Positions 54,105 through 63,824 are shown, counted from the stretch's first letter. The stretch: 64,000 nt of DNA from Actinobaculum massiliense (GCF_001457435.1 NZ_LN881717.1:1187339-1251338), one strand, 5' to 3'. Notes: generated from the sequence alone by a model not told the origin. Made by a program: numbers and translations.

Positions 54105-57100
54105 CTAGTCCTCCAGCTCTGCCAACTTCTTTTGAATCCGCTTGACGGAAACTTTGCCCTTCGTACCCAGCTGCTGGGCGAAAAGTGAAACCCGGAGCTC
54201 TTCGATCATCCAGCGCGCTTCGGTGAGGATTCGCGCCGCGCGGGGCGAGTAGGTGCCATATTCGGCTTCCGCCCGCGCCTGCTCCACGGCCTCGCTGGCC
54301 CCTTGAATCTGCCAGGCGAGCGAATCGTCCCCGGAGGGATTGATTTTCGCTTTTTCAATTCGAAGCTGGCCGGCTTTCAGGTAGCGCGGCAAATCCCAGA
54401 AACGCTCAGCGGGAGTGGCCCGCACGAAGTCGGCTGGCATTAGGGCATCCACATGCGCGCGCTCGTCGGTGACGGTGGCGAGCATCGAAACCGAGGTATT
54501 CTCGCGAATCGCCAGCTCAAGTTGCGCCCATTCTTCCGCCGCTTTCGCCGTCCCCTGCGCCAAAAGGTAGACCTCATCCTCAAACTCATCGCGTGCCCAT
54601 GCGCGAAGTTGCGCGAAATCTTCGCCCGAACGCAGTTCGGCGGGGGAAGTATCGTTCGAATTCCCCCAGCGCTCGGCGAGGTTCCGCGCCGCCGCCCACT
54701 GCAGATCCGCCACCAGCGCGGCGGTGGATCGCGCGGGCGAGGCGGCCAGCTTGAGCGCCAGATCTCCGTCCCAGCGCGAGGTTATGCGCGCCTCGGGGAG
54801 CGCGAGCGAACGGGTGAGTAGTTGCACGACGCCGGAGCTATGCGCCCGCACTTGTTCACCCGGAGATGCCAAGACGTCCAAAAATACTTCCTCGCCGCGC
54901 ACCACCAAAGCGGGATAGGCGCGAACCACCGAGCCGTGCGGACCAGAGGTCTCCATCACCGCGGGGATCATTCCGTCAGTTAAATCATTCGGCCAATCGT
55001 TTAGCGCCTCGCTGCCGCGGCTAACCAGCCCGGCGGCCACCGCAAAATTCGCGGAATTATCGGTGAGGGAAAAAGCGGCGGAATGATCGGAGCGGGAAGA
55101 ATTTGCGGAGTGATCGGAAGAGGTGGAAACTCGCGGATTCTTCGCATCTCGGGAACGCCCGCCGGCTTCGAGTTTGCGCCGCGCCTCATCGAGCGCCTGC
55201 GCCACCGCGCCGGCCACCACCGACTCCACCGCTTTCTTCGTGGACGGAGCTAGATCGTGCTTGAGGCGCTCAAGCGAATTCGACTCGTCGAGCACCGCCC
55301 CGCGCTCGGAGCGAATGCGGAAATGCATTTGCAAATAATCCGGCAGATCGAGCTCGTCCCAAGCGGCGTCGTTGATCTGGAAACCGCGCAAGCGCTCAAC
55401 CGCGCCGGTGAAAGCCTCGCGGAAGGTCGGGGCGCCGGGGCGCCCGCCGGCCACCTCGCTCCACTCAGGAAGTAACGCGCGTAGCTCACGGGCCACATCG
55501 GGGGCGGGAACCAGTTGCCGGCGCACCCGCTTGGGGAGTGCGCGGATGGTGCCAATTACCAGGTCATCGAGCATTCCGGGCACCAGCCAATCGAAGCCGG
55601 CCTCGGTGACCTGCGGCAGTATCGAGACCGGGATATCGAGGGTAATGCCGTCGCTATGAGAATTCGGCGCGAAACTGTATTCGGCGTCGAATGTGAGTTC
55701 GCCTTGGCGCAACTGGCTGGGGAAGTCCTCCGCGCCGGCGCTACGCCCACCCAGCAGAAACTCCTGGGTGAAATCGAGCAGTTTGCCGTGGCGTTGGCGT
55801 TCGTCTTTCCACCAGGAATTGAAATGCGCCGCGGAAACAATCGAATCGGGAATGCGCTCGTCATAAAACATTGCCAGGGCGCGTTCGTCCGCCACCAGCC
55901 CGCGCACACGCAGCTTTGATTCGGTGTCCGCCGCCTCGGCCAGTGCCTGCCGGTTTCGCTCCATGAATTTCTGATGGCTGTGCCATTCGCCGTTCACCAG
56001 CGCGTGTTCAATGAACATTTCGCGCGCCAGCGCATTCGCACCCGGCGTGCCGGTGGAGGAAAGTAGTACCGGGCGGTCGGCCACCAGGGTGAGGCCATAG
56101 AGCGTCACCTTTTCCTTGCACATGGCGGCGCCGTTTTTAATGCTCCAATACGGATCTGAATACGAGCGTTTCACCAGCGAGCTCGCCAGCGGCTCAATCC
56201 ACTCGGGTTTGATCGCCGCCACGGTACGGGCAAAAAGTCGCGAAGTTTCCACCAGTTCGGCGGCCATCACCCAGGCCGGGGTGCGCCGGTGCAGGCCCGA
56301 GCCGGGCCAAATCACGAAATGCGTGCCGCGGGCGCCCTCGTAATCGCGGGTGCGCTCGCGGTAGTTGCCAATATTCGAGAGCAGACCCACCAGGAGCGAG
56401 CGGTGAATCGCGCCGGCTTCGGGAGTGTCCGTGCTGCGGCCGAACTCGCGGCAAGCCTCCGCCACCGCCGCGGCGTTCGGTTCGCCTCCCGGATGCCCGC
56501 CACCCTTGCGCTCTTCAATCGCGCGGCGCACATCCGCATGCGAGGGAATCGGCAGGCGGCGCACGCGCAAACGTAGCGGCCGCGCCATTTCCTCGAGCTG
56601 GTGCACCACGTCTAACCACTCGCGGAAGCGCAGGTAGTTGAGGAATTCGGCGCGCATAAGCCGCCGGAACGCCGTCCCGGACAGCTCGCGTTGCTGGGTG
56701 CGTAGGTAGCGCCAAATGGTGAGGTAGGTGAGGAAGTCCGACGACGCCGCATTAAACCTGGCATGGTACTGATCGGCCTGCTGGCGCTTCTCGGTAGGCC
56801 GCTCGCGCACATCTTGAACTGAGAGTGCGGCCACCAAAACGAGCACTTCCGAGGCGCAACCGTTTTTATCCGCTTCGATCAGCATGCGGCCCAGGCGTGG
56901 GTCAATAGGAAGCCGGGCGAGTTGGCGGCCGATATGCGTGAGGCGAGGAGCGGGTCCACCGGTGATTGCCCCGATTTCTTCCAGTAGTTGCACTCCGGCC
57001 CGCACCGCGCGCTGTTCGGGCGGGTCAATAAACGGAAACTCTTCGACCGATCCGAGCCCGAGGGAGAGCATTTGCAAAATGACGCTTGCCAAAGACGTGC

Positions 57101-58487
57101 GCTGGATTTCCGGCTGGGTGAACTCCGGGCGCGCCAGGAAATCCTCCTCGGAGTAGAGGCGAATGGTGATGCCGTCTTGCACGCGGCCCGATCGGCCCGA
57201 ACGCTGATTCGCCGAGGCCTGCGAAATTGGTTCAATGGGCAGGCGCTGCACCTTGGTTTTATTCGAGTAACGGGAAATGCGCGCGGTACCCGGATCAATC
57301 ACGTATTTAATTCGCGGCACCGTAATCGATGTTTCCGCGATATTTGTGGCCAGGATAATCCGCGGGAGTTGCCCGGGATGGAAAATGCGGTTCTGCTCCT
57401 GGTTGCTCATGCGGCCAAACAGCGGCAAAACTTCAATTGCGCCGGGCAGCGAGCTCTTCTCACCCGGGCCAACGAATTTTGGCCCGAGCTCGTCTTGGAA
57501 AGCGTGCAGCGTATCGCGAATTTCGCCCTCACCGGAGAGGAAGACGAGGATATCGCCGGCGCCTTCACTCATGAGTTCCTCGGCCGCTTCGATAATTCCG
57601 TCGATTTGATCCTTTGCCGATGCCCGGCCGGGCGTGCGCGGGGAGGGATTGGCCGTCGCCCGCATAACTTTCGCGGAATTATCGCCAGTGCGCGAGGGGG
57701 TGGTAGAAAACGCGGAATTATCGCCAGCGCCGGATGCATCGACGGCGTTGTCGTCCAGGGGACGATAACGAATCTCCACCGGATACGTGCGCCCGGAGAC
57801 CTCGATAATGGGTGCGCTGGCGCCCTTGCGGCCGCGATAGCTGTGCTCGCCAAAATGCTTCGCGAAGCGCTCGGTGTCGATAGTCGCGGAGGTGATGATG
57901 ATCTTCAAATCCGGGCGCTGAGGGAGCAGGCGCGCCAAATATCCGAGGATAAAGTCGATATTCAGCGAGCGCTCGTGCGCTTCGTCAATAATTAGCGTGT
58001 CATAGCGCAAAAGTTGCGGGTCGGACTGGATTTCGTTCAGTAAAATACCGTCGGTCATCAGCTTGACCAGGGTGTTTTGCGAAACGTCCTCGGTGAATCG
58101 CACCTGGAAGCCAATCGTTTCGCCAACCGACTGGCCCAGCTCGTGGGCAATGCGCTCGGCCACCGACCGGGCGGCAATGCGCCGCGGCTGGGTGTGCCCA
58201 ATCAGCTTTTCGATTCCGCGCCCCAGCTCCAGGCAGATTTTCGGTAGCTGCGTGGTTTTTCCGGAGCCGGTCTCGCCGGCCACGATGACCACCTGGTTTT
58301 CCGCAATGGCTTTCTTGATATCCTCCCGCCGCGCGGAAACCGGGAGCTCCTCGGGGTAGGTAATCGCCGGGAGCGAAGCCCGCCGCTGCGCGATCTGCTT
58401 TTCCGAAAACGCGCGTGGCGCGTGACGGCGCGGGCGCCTGCCGCGCTTCTTCGACTGGTGGTGCGAGTTTTCCTTGTTCATACCCAT
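54105..58487 (-). CDS. hrpA: ATP-dependent RNA helicase HrpA
   Basis: A 1460-residue DEAH-box helicase. Walker A GETGSGKTTQ (about 70-79), DEAHERSLNIDF (about 165), SATIDTERF, the motif V-VI block NIAETSITVP and QRSGRSGRV, the HA2/OB domains and the long DUF3418 C-terminal region of HrpA. Two linkers are built from the dispersed repeat: residues about 255-272 (two units, 39-base period) and about 1115-1146 (four units), the second between the helicase part and the DUF3418 region. The first lies inside the second RecA lobe area, so it must be a surface loop. Start ATG 58487 or 58481; no clear ribosome site. Confidence 0.92.
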   Translation of the reverse strand: MGMNKENSHHQSKKRGRRPRRHAPRAFSEKQIAQRRASLPAITYPEELPVSARREDIKKAIAENQVVIVAGETGSGKTTQLPKICLELGRGIEKLIGHTQPRRIAARSVAERIAHELGQSVGETIGFQVRFTEDVSQNTLVKLMTDGILLNEIQSDPQLLRYDTLIIDEAHERSLNIDFILGYLARLLPQRPDLKIIITSATIDTERFAKHFGEHSYRGRKGASAPIIEVSGRTYPVEIRYRPLDDNAVDASGAGDNSAFSTTPSRTGDNSAKVMRATANPSPRTPGRASAKDQIDGIIEAAEELMSEGAGDILVFLSGEGEIRDTLHAFQDELGPKFVGPGEKSSLPGAIEVLPLFGRMSNQEQNRIFHPGQLPRIILATNIAETSITVPRIKYVIDPGTARISRYSNKTKVQRLPIEPISQASANQRSGRSGRVQDGITIRLYSEEDFLARPEFTQPEIQRTSLASVILQMLSLGLGSVEEFPFIDPPEQRAVRAGVQLLEEIGAITGGPAPRLTHIGRQLARLPIDPRLGRMLIEADKNGCASEVLVLVAALSVQDVRERPTEKRQQADQYHARFNAASSDFLTYLTIWRYLRTQQRELSGTAFRRLMRAEFLNYLRFREWLDVVHQLEEMARPLRLRVRRLPIPSHADVRRAIEERKGGGHPGGEPNAAAVAEACREFGRSTDTPEAGAIHRSLLVGLLSNIGNYRERTRDYEGARGTHFVIWPGSGLHRRTPAWVMAAELVETSRLFARTVAAIKPEWIEPLASSLVKRSYSDPYWSIKNGAAMCKEKVTLYGLTLVADRPVLLSSTGTPGANALAREMFIEHALVNGEWHSHQKFMERNRQALAEAADTESKLRVRGLVADERALAMFYDERIPDSIVSAAHFNSWWKDERQRHGKLLDFTQEFLLGGRSAGAEDFPSQLRQGELTFDAEYSFAPNSHSDGITLDIPVSILPQVTEAGFDWLVPGMLDDLVIGTIRALPKRVRRQLVPAPDVARELRALLPEWSEVAGGRPGAPTFREAFTGAVERLRGFQINDAAWDELDLPDYLQMHFRIRSERGAVLDESNSLERLKHDLAPSTKKAVESVVAGAVAQALDEARRKLEAGGRSRDAKNPRVSTSSDHSANSSRSDHSAAFSLTDNSANFAVAAGLVSRGSEALNDWPNDLTDGMIPAVMETSGPHGSVVRAYPALVVRGEEVFLDVLASPGEQVRAHSSGVVQLLTRSLALPEARITSRWDGDLALKLAASPARSTAALVADLQWAAARNLAERWGNSNDTSPAELRSGEDFAQLRAWARDEFEDEVYLLAQGTAKAAEEWAQLELAIRENTSVSMLATVTDERAHVDALMPADFVRATPAERFWDLPRYLKAGQLRIEKAKINPSGDDSLAWQIQGASEAVEQARAEAEYGTYSPRAARILTEARWMIEELRVSLFAQQLGTKGKVSVKRIQKKLAELED
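55051..55144 (-). repeat. 27-bp tandem repeat units inside hrpA
   Basis: Cores at 55051 (GCGGAATTATCG), 55078 (GCGGAATGATCG) and 55105 (GCGGAGTGATCG) are exactly 27 bases apart and encode SDHSA/TDNSA-type 9-residue units on the minus strand. A fourth diverged core (GCGGATTCTTCG, 55133-55144) is 28 bases on and is therefore read in another frame (KNPRVST). Confidence 0.9.
57673..57723 (-). repeat. Two exact repeat cores, 39-bp period, inside hrpA
   Basis: GCGGAATTATCG at 57673-57684 and 57712-57723. On the coding strand they read GDNSAFSTTP and GDNSAKVM, one with each tail type of the family. Confidence 0.9.
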
Positions 58488-58595
58488 ACTGGCGGGAATT
58501 ATCCCACTTTTGAGACGCGCATCCCAGGTTTTTTCGGGTTAGTGAACTAATCTGGCGGAAGCTGGCAAAGACGGATGCCCACATCGGAGGTCGTG

Positions 58596-59648
58596 ATGGT
58601 TCGCAAAGCACTTGGAGGCATACTCGCGCTTGTTCTTGCCTGCGCGGTTGTCTTCACGCTCAACCCGGCCTGGTTCGGGCCGCTCGCCTCAATCGCCCGC
58701 GATTTCCCGGGCGCCTACGTGGTTGCCATGCGCGGCGCCGTCGCAGTCGCCTTTTTGGGCGGCGCGGTCATTTTTGCGCTTATCGGCGCGGTGCGTCGCG
58801 GCTTCTTCGGCCGCGGGGGCCTGTGCGTTTTCCTCGCCCTGGTTCTCCTGGGCGGCGCGTTGGCCCACGCCCTGGTCATTTTCGACCGCGGTTACAGTGC
58901 CGTGCGCTTCGGTTCTGAGGCGGTGCTTGACGCCGCCGCTCCCGGCTCGCTGACCACTTTGCAATACAACACCGAGGGCGGCAAGGTGCCCGTCGAGGCC
59001 ATGGCGAATCTGATTGAAAACAACGGTGTGAGGGCTGTGGCGCTTTCGGAAACGTCGACGAGCTACGGCGTCGAACTAGTGGAAGAACTCTCGCGCCGCG
59101 GCCTGGCCTTCCAGAAGTTCGACCATGATGTTTCGCGATACCAGTCCGATTGGCGTTCGACCGTGCTCCTCGTTTCGGCGGAATTGGGCGAATATAAGCA
59201 GTTCGGGGTGGCCGGCGCAGACGGTGCGGACGTGCCCTATATCGTCGGTGCGGCGCCGGCCGCGGGAGCGAGCGCGGAGGCACCCGAGTTTATCGCGGTG
59301 CATCCGATCGCTCCGGTGCGCGAGTTTATTGACCAGTGGCGGGCAAATACCGCCCTGAGCTATTCGTTATGTGCCTCCCATCCGCACGCGATTGTGCTCG
59401 GTGATTTCAACTCCACTGCCGACCATGAATCGGCGGGTGGTTTCAACGCTTGCAAGGACGCCGGTAGCGAGGCCAGGGTTGCCGGCACCGGCACCTGGCC
59501 CACGAACATTCCCGCGGTTCTTGCTTCGCCAATTGATCGCGTGCTGACGGGTTCAGATAATTGGACGGGAACCGAGGGCGCGATTGTAGACGCCGGCGGT
59601 TCGGATCACCGCGGAATTTTGGTGCGCCTCGCCCCGGTTGCGCGTTAG
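58596..59648 (+). CDS. Membrane-anchored endonuclease/exonuclease/phosphatase-family protein
   Basis: A 350-residue protein with three N-terminal membrane helices (about 5-100), then an EEP domain (about 120-345): LQYNTEGG, ALSETSTSYG (metal Glu), VLGDFNSTADHE and the terminal SDHRGI (catalytic Asp-His). The active site faces outside if the topology is as predicted. Related proteins include secreted nucleases and phosphodiesterases. ATG 58596 with GGAGG; it is divergent from hrpA. Confidence 0.82.
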   Translation: MVRKALGGILALVLACAVVFTLNPAWFGPLASIARDFPGAYVVAMRGAVAVAFLGGAVIFALIGAVRRGFFGRGGLCVFLALVLLGGALAHALVIFDRGYSAVRFGSEAVLDAAAPGSLTTLQYNTEGGKVPVEAMANLIENNGVRAVALSETSTSYGVELVEELSRRGLAFQKFDHDVSRYQSDWRSTVLLVSAELGEYKQFGVAGADGADVPYIVGAAPAAGASAEAPEFIAVHPIAPVREFIDQWRANTALSYSLCASHPHAIVLGDFNSTADHESAGGFNACKDAGSEARVAGTGTWPTNIPAVLASPIDRVLTGSDNWTGTEGAIVDAGGSDHRGILVRLAPVAR

Positions 59649-59673
59649 GCGCCGCGCTTGCACGAAAGCGCGG

Positions 59674-59703
59674 GGGCGGCCAGCCAGGTGAGCGGGGCCG
59701 CCC
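59674..59703 (+). terminator. Hairpin after the EEP gene
   Basis: GGGCGGCC (59674-59681) pairs with GGCCGCCC (59696-59703) over a 14-base loop; no T-run. Confidence 0.5.
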
Positions 59704-59774
59704 AGACTAGGTGTGCGAAGCCGCCCGCCACCCGGTGAGTCCAGAATCAAATAAAAAGCGCCGGCCGTCGGCCC

Positions 59775-59786
59775 TAGAATAAAGCC
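59775..59786 (+). promoter_or_regulatory. -10 element of a leaderless TRIC-gene transcript
   Basis: TAGAAT (59775-59780) ends 6 bases before the GTG at 59787 and there is no ribosome site. Confidence 0.5.
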
Positions 59787-60704
59787 GTGGTTATCGATTT
59801 GGCGGACCTGTACCCCTACGTTTTTAACACTCTCGATATCGGCGGAGTTTTCGTTGCCGCGATCCTGGGTGGCATGGTGGCGCGCGAAAAGAATTTCGAC
59901 GCGGTCGGATTCGTCGTCGTCTCGATTATGACCGCGCTCGCGGGCGGCATGATTCGCGACGTTCTCATTGGCAACGGGCCGAATCTGCAGCAGGCACCGG
60001 TGGCGCTCACCAACCCGTTCTATCTTCCGATGGCCTTTGCCGGCGCCGCGGTGGCCTATCTTTTGCGCCTGCGCGGAAAATGGATCCGCCGTGCCATGAC
60101 GGCGATGGATGCCTTCGTTATTGGCGTCTGGTCCGCCACCGGCGTGATGAAAACGCTCGACGCCGGATTTTCCTATGTTGCGGCCGTGGCCATGGGAGTG
60201 GTGACGGCGGTGGGCGGGGGAATGGTCCGCGATATCGCGGTGGGCCGCACGCCCGGAATCTTCGGCGGCAATCCGCTTTACGCCACGGCGGCGCTTATTG
60301 GCACGATTCCCGCCTCACTCTTCTGGTTCTGGCATATGCCCACTATCGGCATGGTCGTGACCACCCTCCTGACTGGCGGAATTGCCGTGGTCGCGCGTCT
60401 GCGTGGCTGGGTGCTACCGGCCAACCAGGACTATTCCGTCAATGACACCCTGAGCAAGGTTTCCAGTTCCTTGACGGCGCGAATGTCTTTCTTGCGCTCG
60501 GAGGAGCACAAGCAGCAGGTGCGTGAGGAGCGCAAGCGTCACGCCACGCGCCGGCGCAATCAGTCCAAGCTTTCGCTACGCCAGCTGGCCCAGCAGCGCA
60601 AGGGGCGCGTGGATGGCGCAAACGGTAACGAAAGTAATGACGCGAGCCGCGTGAAGAATTTACAGTCCGACGACGCCGCTAGCTCCGCCGGGTCCGGCGA
60701 GTAA
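59787..60704 (+). CDS. TRIC-type cation channel family protein (UPF0126)
   Basis: A 305-residue membrane protein with seven helices in two repeats, each with the GGMIRD or GGMVRD motif (TALAGGMIRDVLIG; TAVGGGMVRDIAVG) of prokaryotic TRIC channels, which pass K+ or other cations. After about 215 there is a charged cytoplasmic tail of 90 residues (SEEHKQQVREERKRHATRRR) not found in most family members. Confidence 0.88.
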   Translation: MVIDLADLYPYVFNTLDIGGVFVAAILGGMVAREKNFDAVGFVVVSIMTALAGGMIRDVLIGNGPNLQQAPVALTNPFYLPMAFAGAAVAYLLRLRGKWIRRAMTAMDAFVIGVWSATGVMKTLDAGFSYVAAVAMGVVTAVGGGMVRDIAVGRTPGIFGGNPLYATAALIGTIPASLFWFWHMPTIGMVVTTLLTGGIAVVARLRGWVLPANQDYSVNDTLSKVSSSLTARMSFLRSEEHKQQVREERKRHATRRRNQSKLSLRQLAQQRKGRVDGANGNESNDASRVKNLQSDDAASSAGSGE

Positions 60705-60726
60705 GTGCCGCCGCGCCGCGGGCGCA

Positions 60727-61548
60727 CTAATAAACGGCCACCAGCCCGCGCGAGGTTTCGATAACGTCGATCTCGGCGTCAAAGATTCGTGAAAGGCGCT
60801 CCGGGTGCATAATTTCTACCGGCGTTCCCATCTCGCACACTTTCCCCTCGCGTAGCGCGATGATTTGATCGGCGTAGCGGGCGGCGAAGTTGATGTCGTG
60901 AAGCACCACCACAATGGTGCGGCCGAGGGTGTCCGCGGCGCGGCGCAAATGCTTCATCATCTGGATTGAGCGGGAAATATCCAGGTTATTGAGCGGCTCA
61001 TCCAAAAGCACAAAGTCAGTTTCCTGCGCGAGCACCATCGCCACATAGGCGCGCTGGCGCTGCCCGCCGGAGAGCTGGTCCAAATAGCGATGCTCCAGAT
61101 CTTCCAGGCCGAGGAAATCAATGTACTTGGAGATAATTCGTTCGTCGTCGGCCGTCAGGCGCCCGTGCGAATACGGGAAGCGCCCGAAACCGACCAGCTG
61201 CCGCACCGTCAGGCGGGTGACGAAGTGGTTTTCCTGGCGCAAAATTGCCACGGTTTTGGCGAGTTTATTGCTCTTGGTATGGCGCACGTCCCTGCCGGCG
61301 ACCGCGATTTTTCCTTCGTCGAAATCTAGCAGGCGGCCGACCATCGTCAGGAGCGTCGACTTCCCGGCGCCGTTGGGGCCCACCAGCGCGGTGATGCCGC
61401 CGCGAGGAATGTTGAGGGTGATGGGGCCGATGACGACGTCGGAGGTGTAGCGCTTGACGGCTTCCCGCACGTCGATTCCTCCGCCCGCAACTTTCGCGGA
61501 ATTATCGCCGGAGACGGCGGGGGTTTCAAAAGCTGGCGAATTAGTCAC
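60727..61548 (-). CDS. Iron-siderophore ABC importer, ATPase
   Basis: A 273-residue ATPase of the FepC/YclP type: Walker A GPNGAGKS, signature LSGGQRQR, Walker B FVLLDEPLNNLD, H-loop VLHDINFAARYAD. The first 25 residues are an extension containing GDNSAKVAGG, encoded by an exact repeat core (61496-61507). The start overlaps the stop of the permease gene by one base. Confidence 0.92.
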   Translation of the reverse strand: MTNSPAFETPAVSGDNSAKVAGGGIDVREAVKRYTSDVVIGPITLNIPRGGITALVGPNGAGKSTLLTMVGRLLDFDEGKIAVAGRDVRHTKSNKLAKTVAILRQENHFVTRLTVRQLVGFGRFPYSHGRLTADDERIISKYIDFLGLEDLEHRYLDQLSGGQRQRAYVAMVLAQETDFVLLDEPLNNLDISRSIQMMKHLRRAADTLGRTIVVVLHDINFAARYADQIIALREGKVCEMGTPVEIMHPERLSRIFDAEIDVIETSRGLVAVY

Positions 61549-62672
61549 TAGAGTCGTCCCCTCTTCAAAACAACAATGAGGAAGACGCTGCCGCCAATGA
61601 GCTCAATAATCACCGACACAACCCCTTCCGCGTAGAAGATATTTTGCATAACAACGTAGGCGCCGCTGAGGGTGGCAAAGCCAATCGCAACCGCCATTGG
61701 GAAGGTGTAGCGGTGATCGTAGGTTTCCGCGGCTTGGTAAGTCAGTGTCACCACCAGGAAGCCGAAGAACGTCATCGGTCCCACCAGCGCCGTCGACACT
61801 GCAATGAGCACCGCGGTGAGGGTGAGCGTCCACATGAGGGCGCGCTTGTGGTTGACGCCGAGGTTGACGGCGACGTCGCGCCCCAGGGCCACGGTATTAA
61901 GCCGGCGCGAGTAGAAGAAAAGCAGGGCGCTGGTGAACACGGTGAGGATAATTGCCACCGGCTCGTCGGTTTTTGCGTTCGCCAGTGAGCCGAACATTCG
62001 CGCCGAGAGCACGTCGAATTCGGAGGGGGAAAGCATTCGCTGCATAAAGGTGGAAAGCGAGCGCATGCCGGTACCAATAATGATGCCCACGAGTAGCATG
62101 ACGTGGAGGTTGCCGAATTTTCCGCTGAGCAACCAGCCGTAGAGGAACACCGCTAGCGCCACCATGAGGCCAACCTGGAGCAGGAAGGCGCCGGTGCCCT
62201 GGAAAGCCACGAAGCCTGCCACGCCGCCCACAAAAATTGTGCCGGTTTGGATCACCGCGTAGAGGGATTCAAATCCCATAATCGACGGCGTCAAAATGCG
62301 ATTCGTCGTTACCGTCTGGAAGGCGAGCGTGGCCATAGCTTGGCACACCGCCACGATCAGCATGGTGATCAGCGTTTTACTGCGCCGCGCGGCAATAATC
62401 TTCCAGGGTTGCGTGCCCGGCTCGGCCATATTGCCAACATTGACGTAAATGTAGGCGAAGGCGAGGCCGAGGATCACCATGAGAATAAGGATCACCCAGT
62501 AGCGCACGCGCGCCCTCCGAGTGGCGAAAGATCCCGATGAACGCCGCTTTCCGGGGCGATTGCCCGCCCGGGTTTCGGAGCGTGTTCCCGGGGTTGCCGT
62601 GTCGGCGTTCCAACCGCGTTCGACTTGGCCCGCGCGCCCGGTTTCCAACGAAGATTCCGTTTCTTGTGTCAC
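61548..62672 (-). CDS. Iron-siderophore ABC importer, permease 2 (FecCD)
   Basis: A 374-residue FecCD permease with a 60-residue hydrophilic, Arg-rich N-terminus and about nine helices. LGRDVAVNLGVNHKRALMWT and GPMTFFGFLVVTLTYQ are family motifs. GTG 62672 with GGAGAAAGG upstream; the start overlaps the upstream permease stop (GTGA). Confidence 0.9.
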   Translation of the reverse strand: MTQETESSLETGRAGQVERGWNADTATPGTRSETRAGNRPGKRRSSGSFATRRARVRYWVILILMVILGLAFAYIYVNVGNMAEPGTQPWKIIAARRSKTLITMLIVAVCQAMATLAFQTVTTNRILTPSIMGFESLYAVIQTGTIFVGGVAGFVAFQGTGAFLLQVGLMVALAVFLYGWLLSGKFGNLHVMLLVGIIIGTGMRSLSTFMQRMLSPSEFDVLSARMFGSLANAKTDEPVAIILTVFTSALLFFYSRRLNTVALGRDVAVNLGVNHKRALMWTLTLTAVLIAVSTALVGPMTFFGFLVVTLTYQAAETYDHRYTFPMAVAIGFATLSGAYVVMQNIFYAEGVVSVIIELIGGSVFLIVVLKRGRL

Positions 62673-63676
62673 TGCAGCACCTTTCTCCGCGAAACGATCA
62701 GTGCCACAAACACCGCGCAACCGAGCACGCCCAAAATCAGCGAGACGGGAATTTCAAACGGCGCGATGAGTGTGCGGGAGAGCAGGTCGCAGGCGGTAGT
62801 CACACCGGCGCCGAGCACGCACACCCACGGCAAATTCGAGCGCAGGTCGTCCCCGCGCGTCAGCGAAATAATGTTGGGAACGATAAGTCCGAGGAAGGGA
62901 AGGTTCCCGACGACGACGGTCACCACGCCGGCGCCGGCTGCCACCGCCCCGGTGCCGATCAGAAGCATGGCGTTGTAATTAATTCCCACGTTGGTGGCAA
63001 CATCCTTGCCCAGGCCGATAACGGTGAGGCGATCGGCGAGCAAGAAAATAAATAAGGTGACCGCGAGGGTAATCCACAGCGGCTCGTAGCGTCCGCGCAC
63101 CATCGGCGCGAAGCTGCCCTGGAACCAGGTGGAGAGGTTCTGCAAAACATTGAAACGCAGGGCCAAGAAGGTCGAGATGGAAGAGACCACCGCGCCGAGC
63201 ATGAGGCCCACGATGGGGACGATGACGGAGCTCTGCAAGGTTACGCGGCGCAAGAACATAAAGAAGCAGAGGGTGCCAATAAAGGCAACGAAGATTGCGC
63301 TGACCATGCGCAGAGTAACGGAACCTTCGGGCACAATAATCATGGCGATAAGCAAGCCCAAGCCGGCCCACTCGGTGGTGCCGGTGGTGGTGGGTTCCAC
63401 GAATTTGTTCTGGGCGAGAAGCTGCATGACGAGCCCGCACAGGCTCATGGCAATGCCGGCCAAAATCAGTGCGGCGGTGCGCGGAACTCGAGTAATCCAA
63501 AACATTTCCCGCCCGTTGGGCTGGGAGAGGTCATAGGCGCCGGTAAACAGGGAAACCACTAGAAGCCCGATAAGAAGAATCACGGCGAGCAAGAATCCCC
63601 AGCCAATGGGTTTGCGGGCAGAGCGGGACTTCGCCCCGGTCTTACCCGGCGATGTAATTGTTTCTGGTGTACTCAC
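62669..63676 (-). CDS. Iron-siderophore ABC importer, permease 1 (FecCD)
   Basis: A 335-residue permease with about nine helices. RVPRTAALILAGIAMSLCGLVMQ, IGLGKDVATNVGINYN and GNLPFLGLIVPNI are FecCD signatures. GTG 63676 after AGGGAAA. It follows the binding-protein gene after a 200-base gap with a stem-loop. Confidence 0.93.
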   Translation of the reverse strand: MSTPETITSPGKTGAKSRSARKPIGWGFLLAVILLIGLLVVSLFTGAYDLSQPNGREMFWITRVPRTAALILAGIAMSLCGLVMQLLAQNKFVEPTTTGTTEWAGLGLLIAMIIVPEGSVTLRMVSAIFVAFIGTLCFFMFLRRVTLQSSVIVPIVGLMLGAVVSSISTFLALRFNVLQNLSTWFQGSFAPMVRGRYEPLWITLAVTLFIFLLADRLTVIGLGKDVATNVGINYNAMLLIGTGAVAAGAGVVTVVVGNLPFLGLIVPNIISLTRGDDLRSNLPWVCVLGAGVTTACDLLSRTLIAPFEIPVSLILGVLGCAVFVALIVSRRKVLQ

Positions 63677-63792
63677 TTACTATTTCCCTGAATGTTGACT
63701 TTTGGCGCGTGCTCGCGGCCTTGCGGCGCCGGTTCTGCCCCGCGCGGATGAGCGGCGCGGAAGGGCCAGCGCGATAGGAGGCTTATGCGGAA

Positions 63793-63824
63793 CGCGGGTG
63801 GCGGGACGAATCCCGCCACCCGCG
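63793..63824 (-). terminator. Stem-loop between siderophore binding protein and permease genes
   Basis: CGCGGGTGGCGGGA (63793-63806) and TCCCGCCACCCGCG (63811-63824) form a perfect 14-base stem with a 4-base loop and no T-run. Confidence 0.8.
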
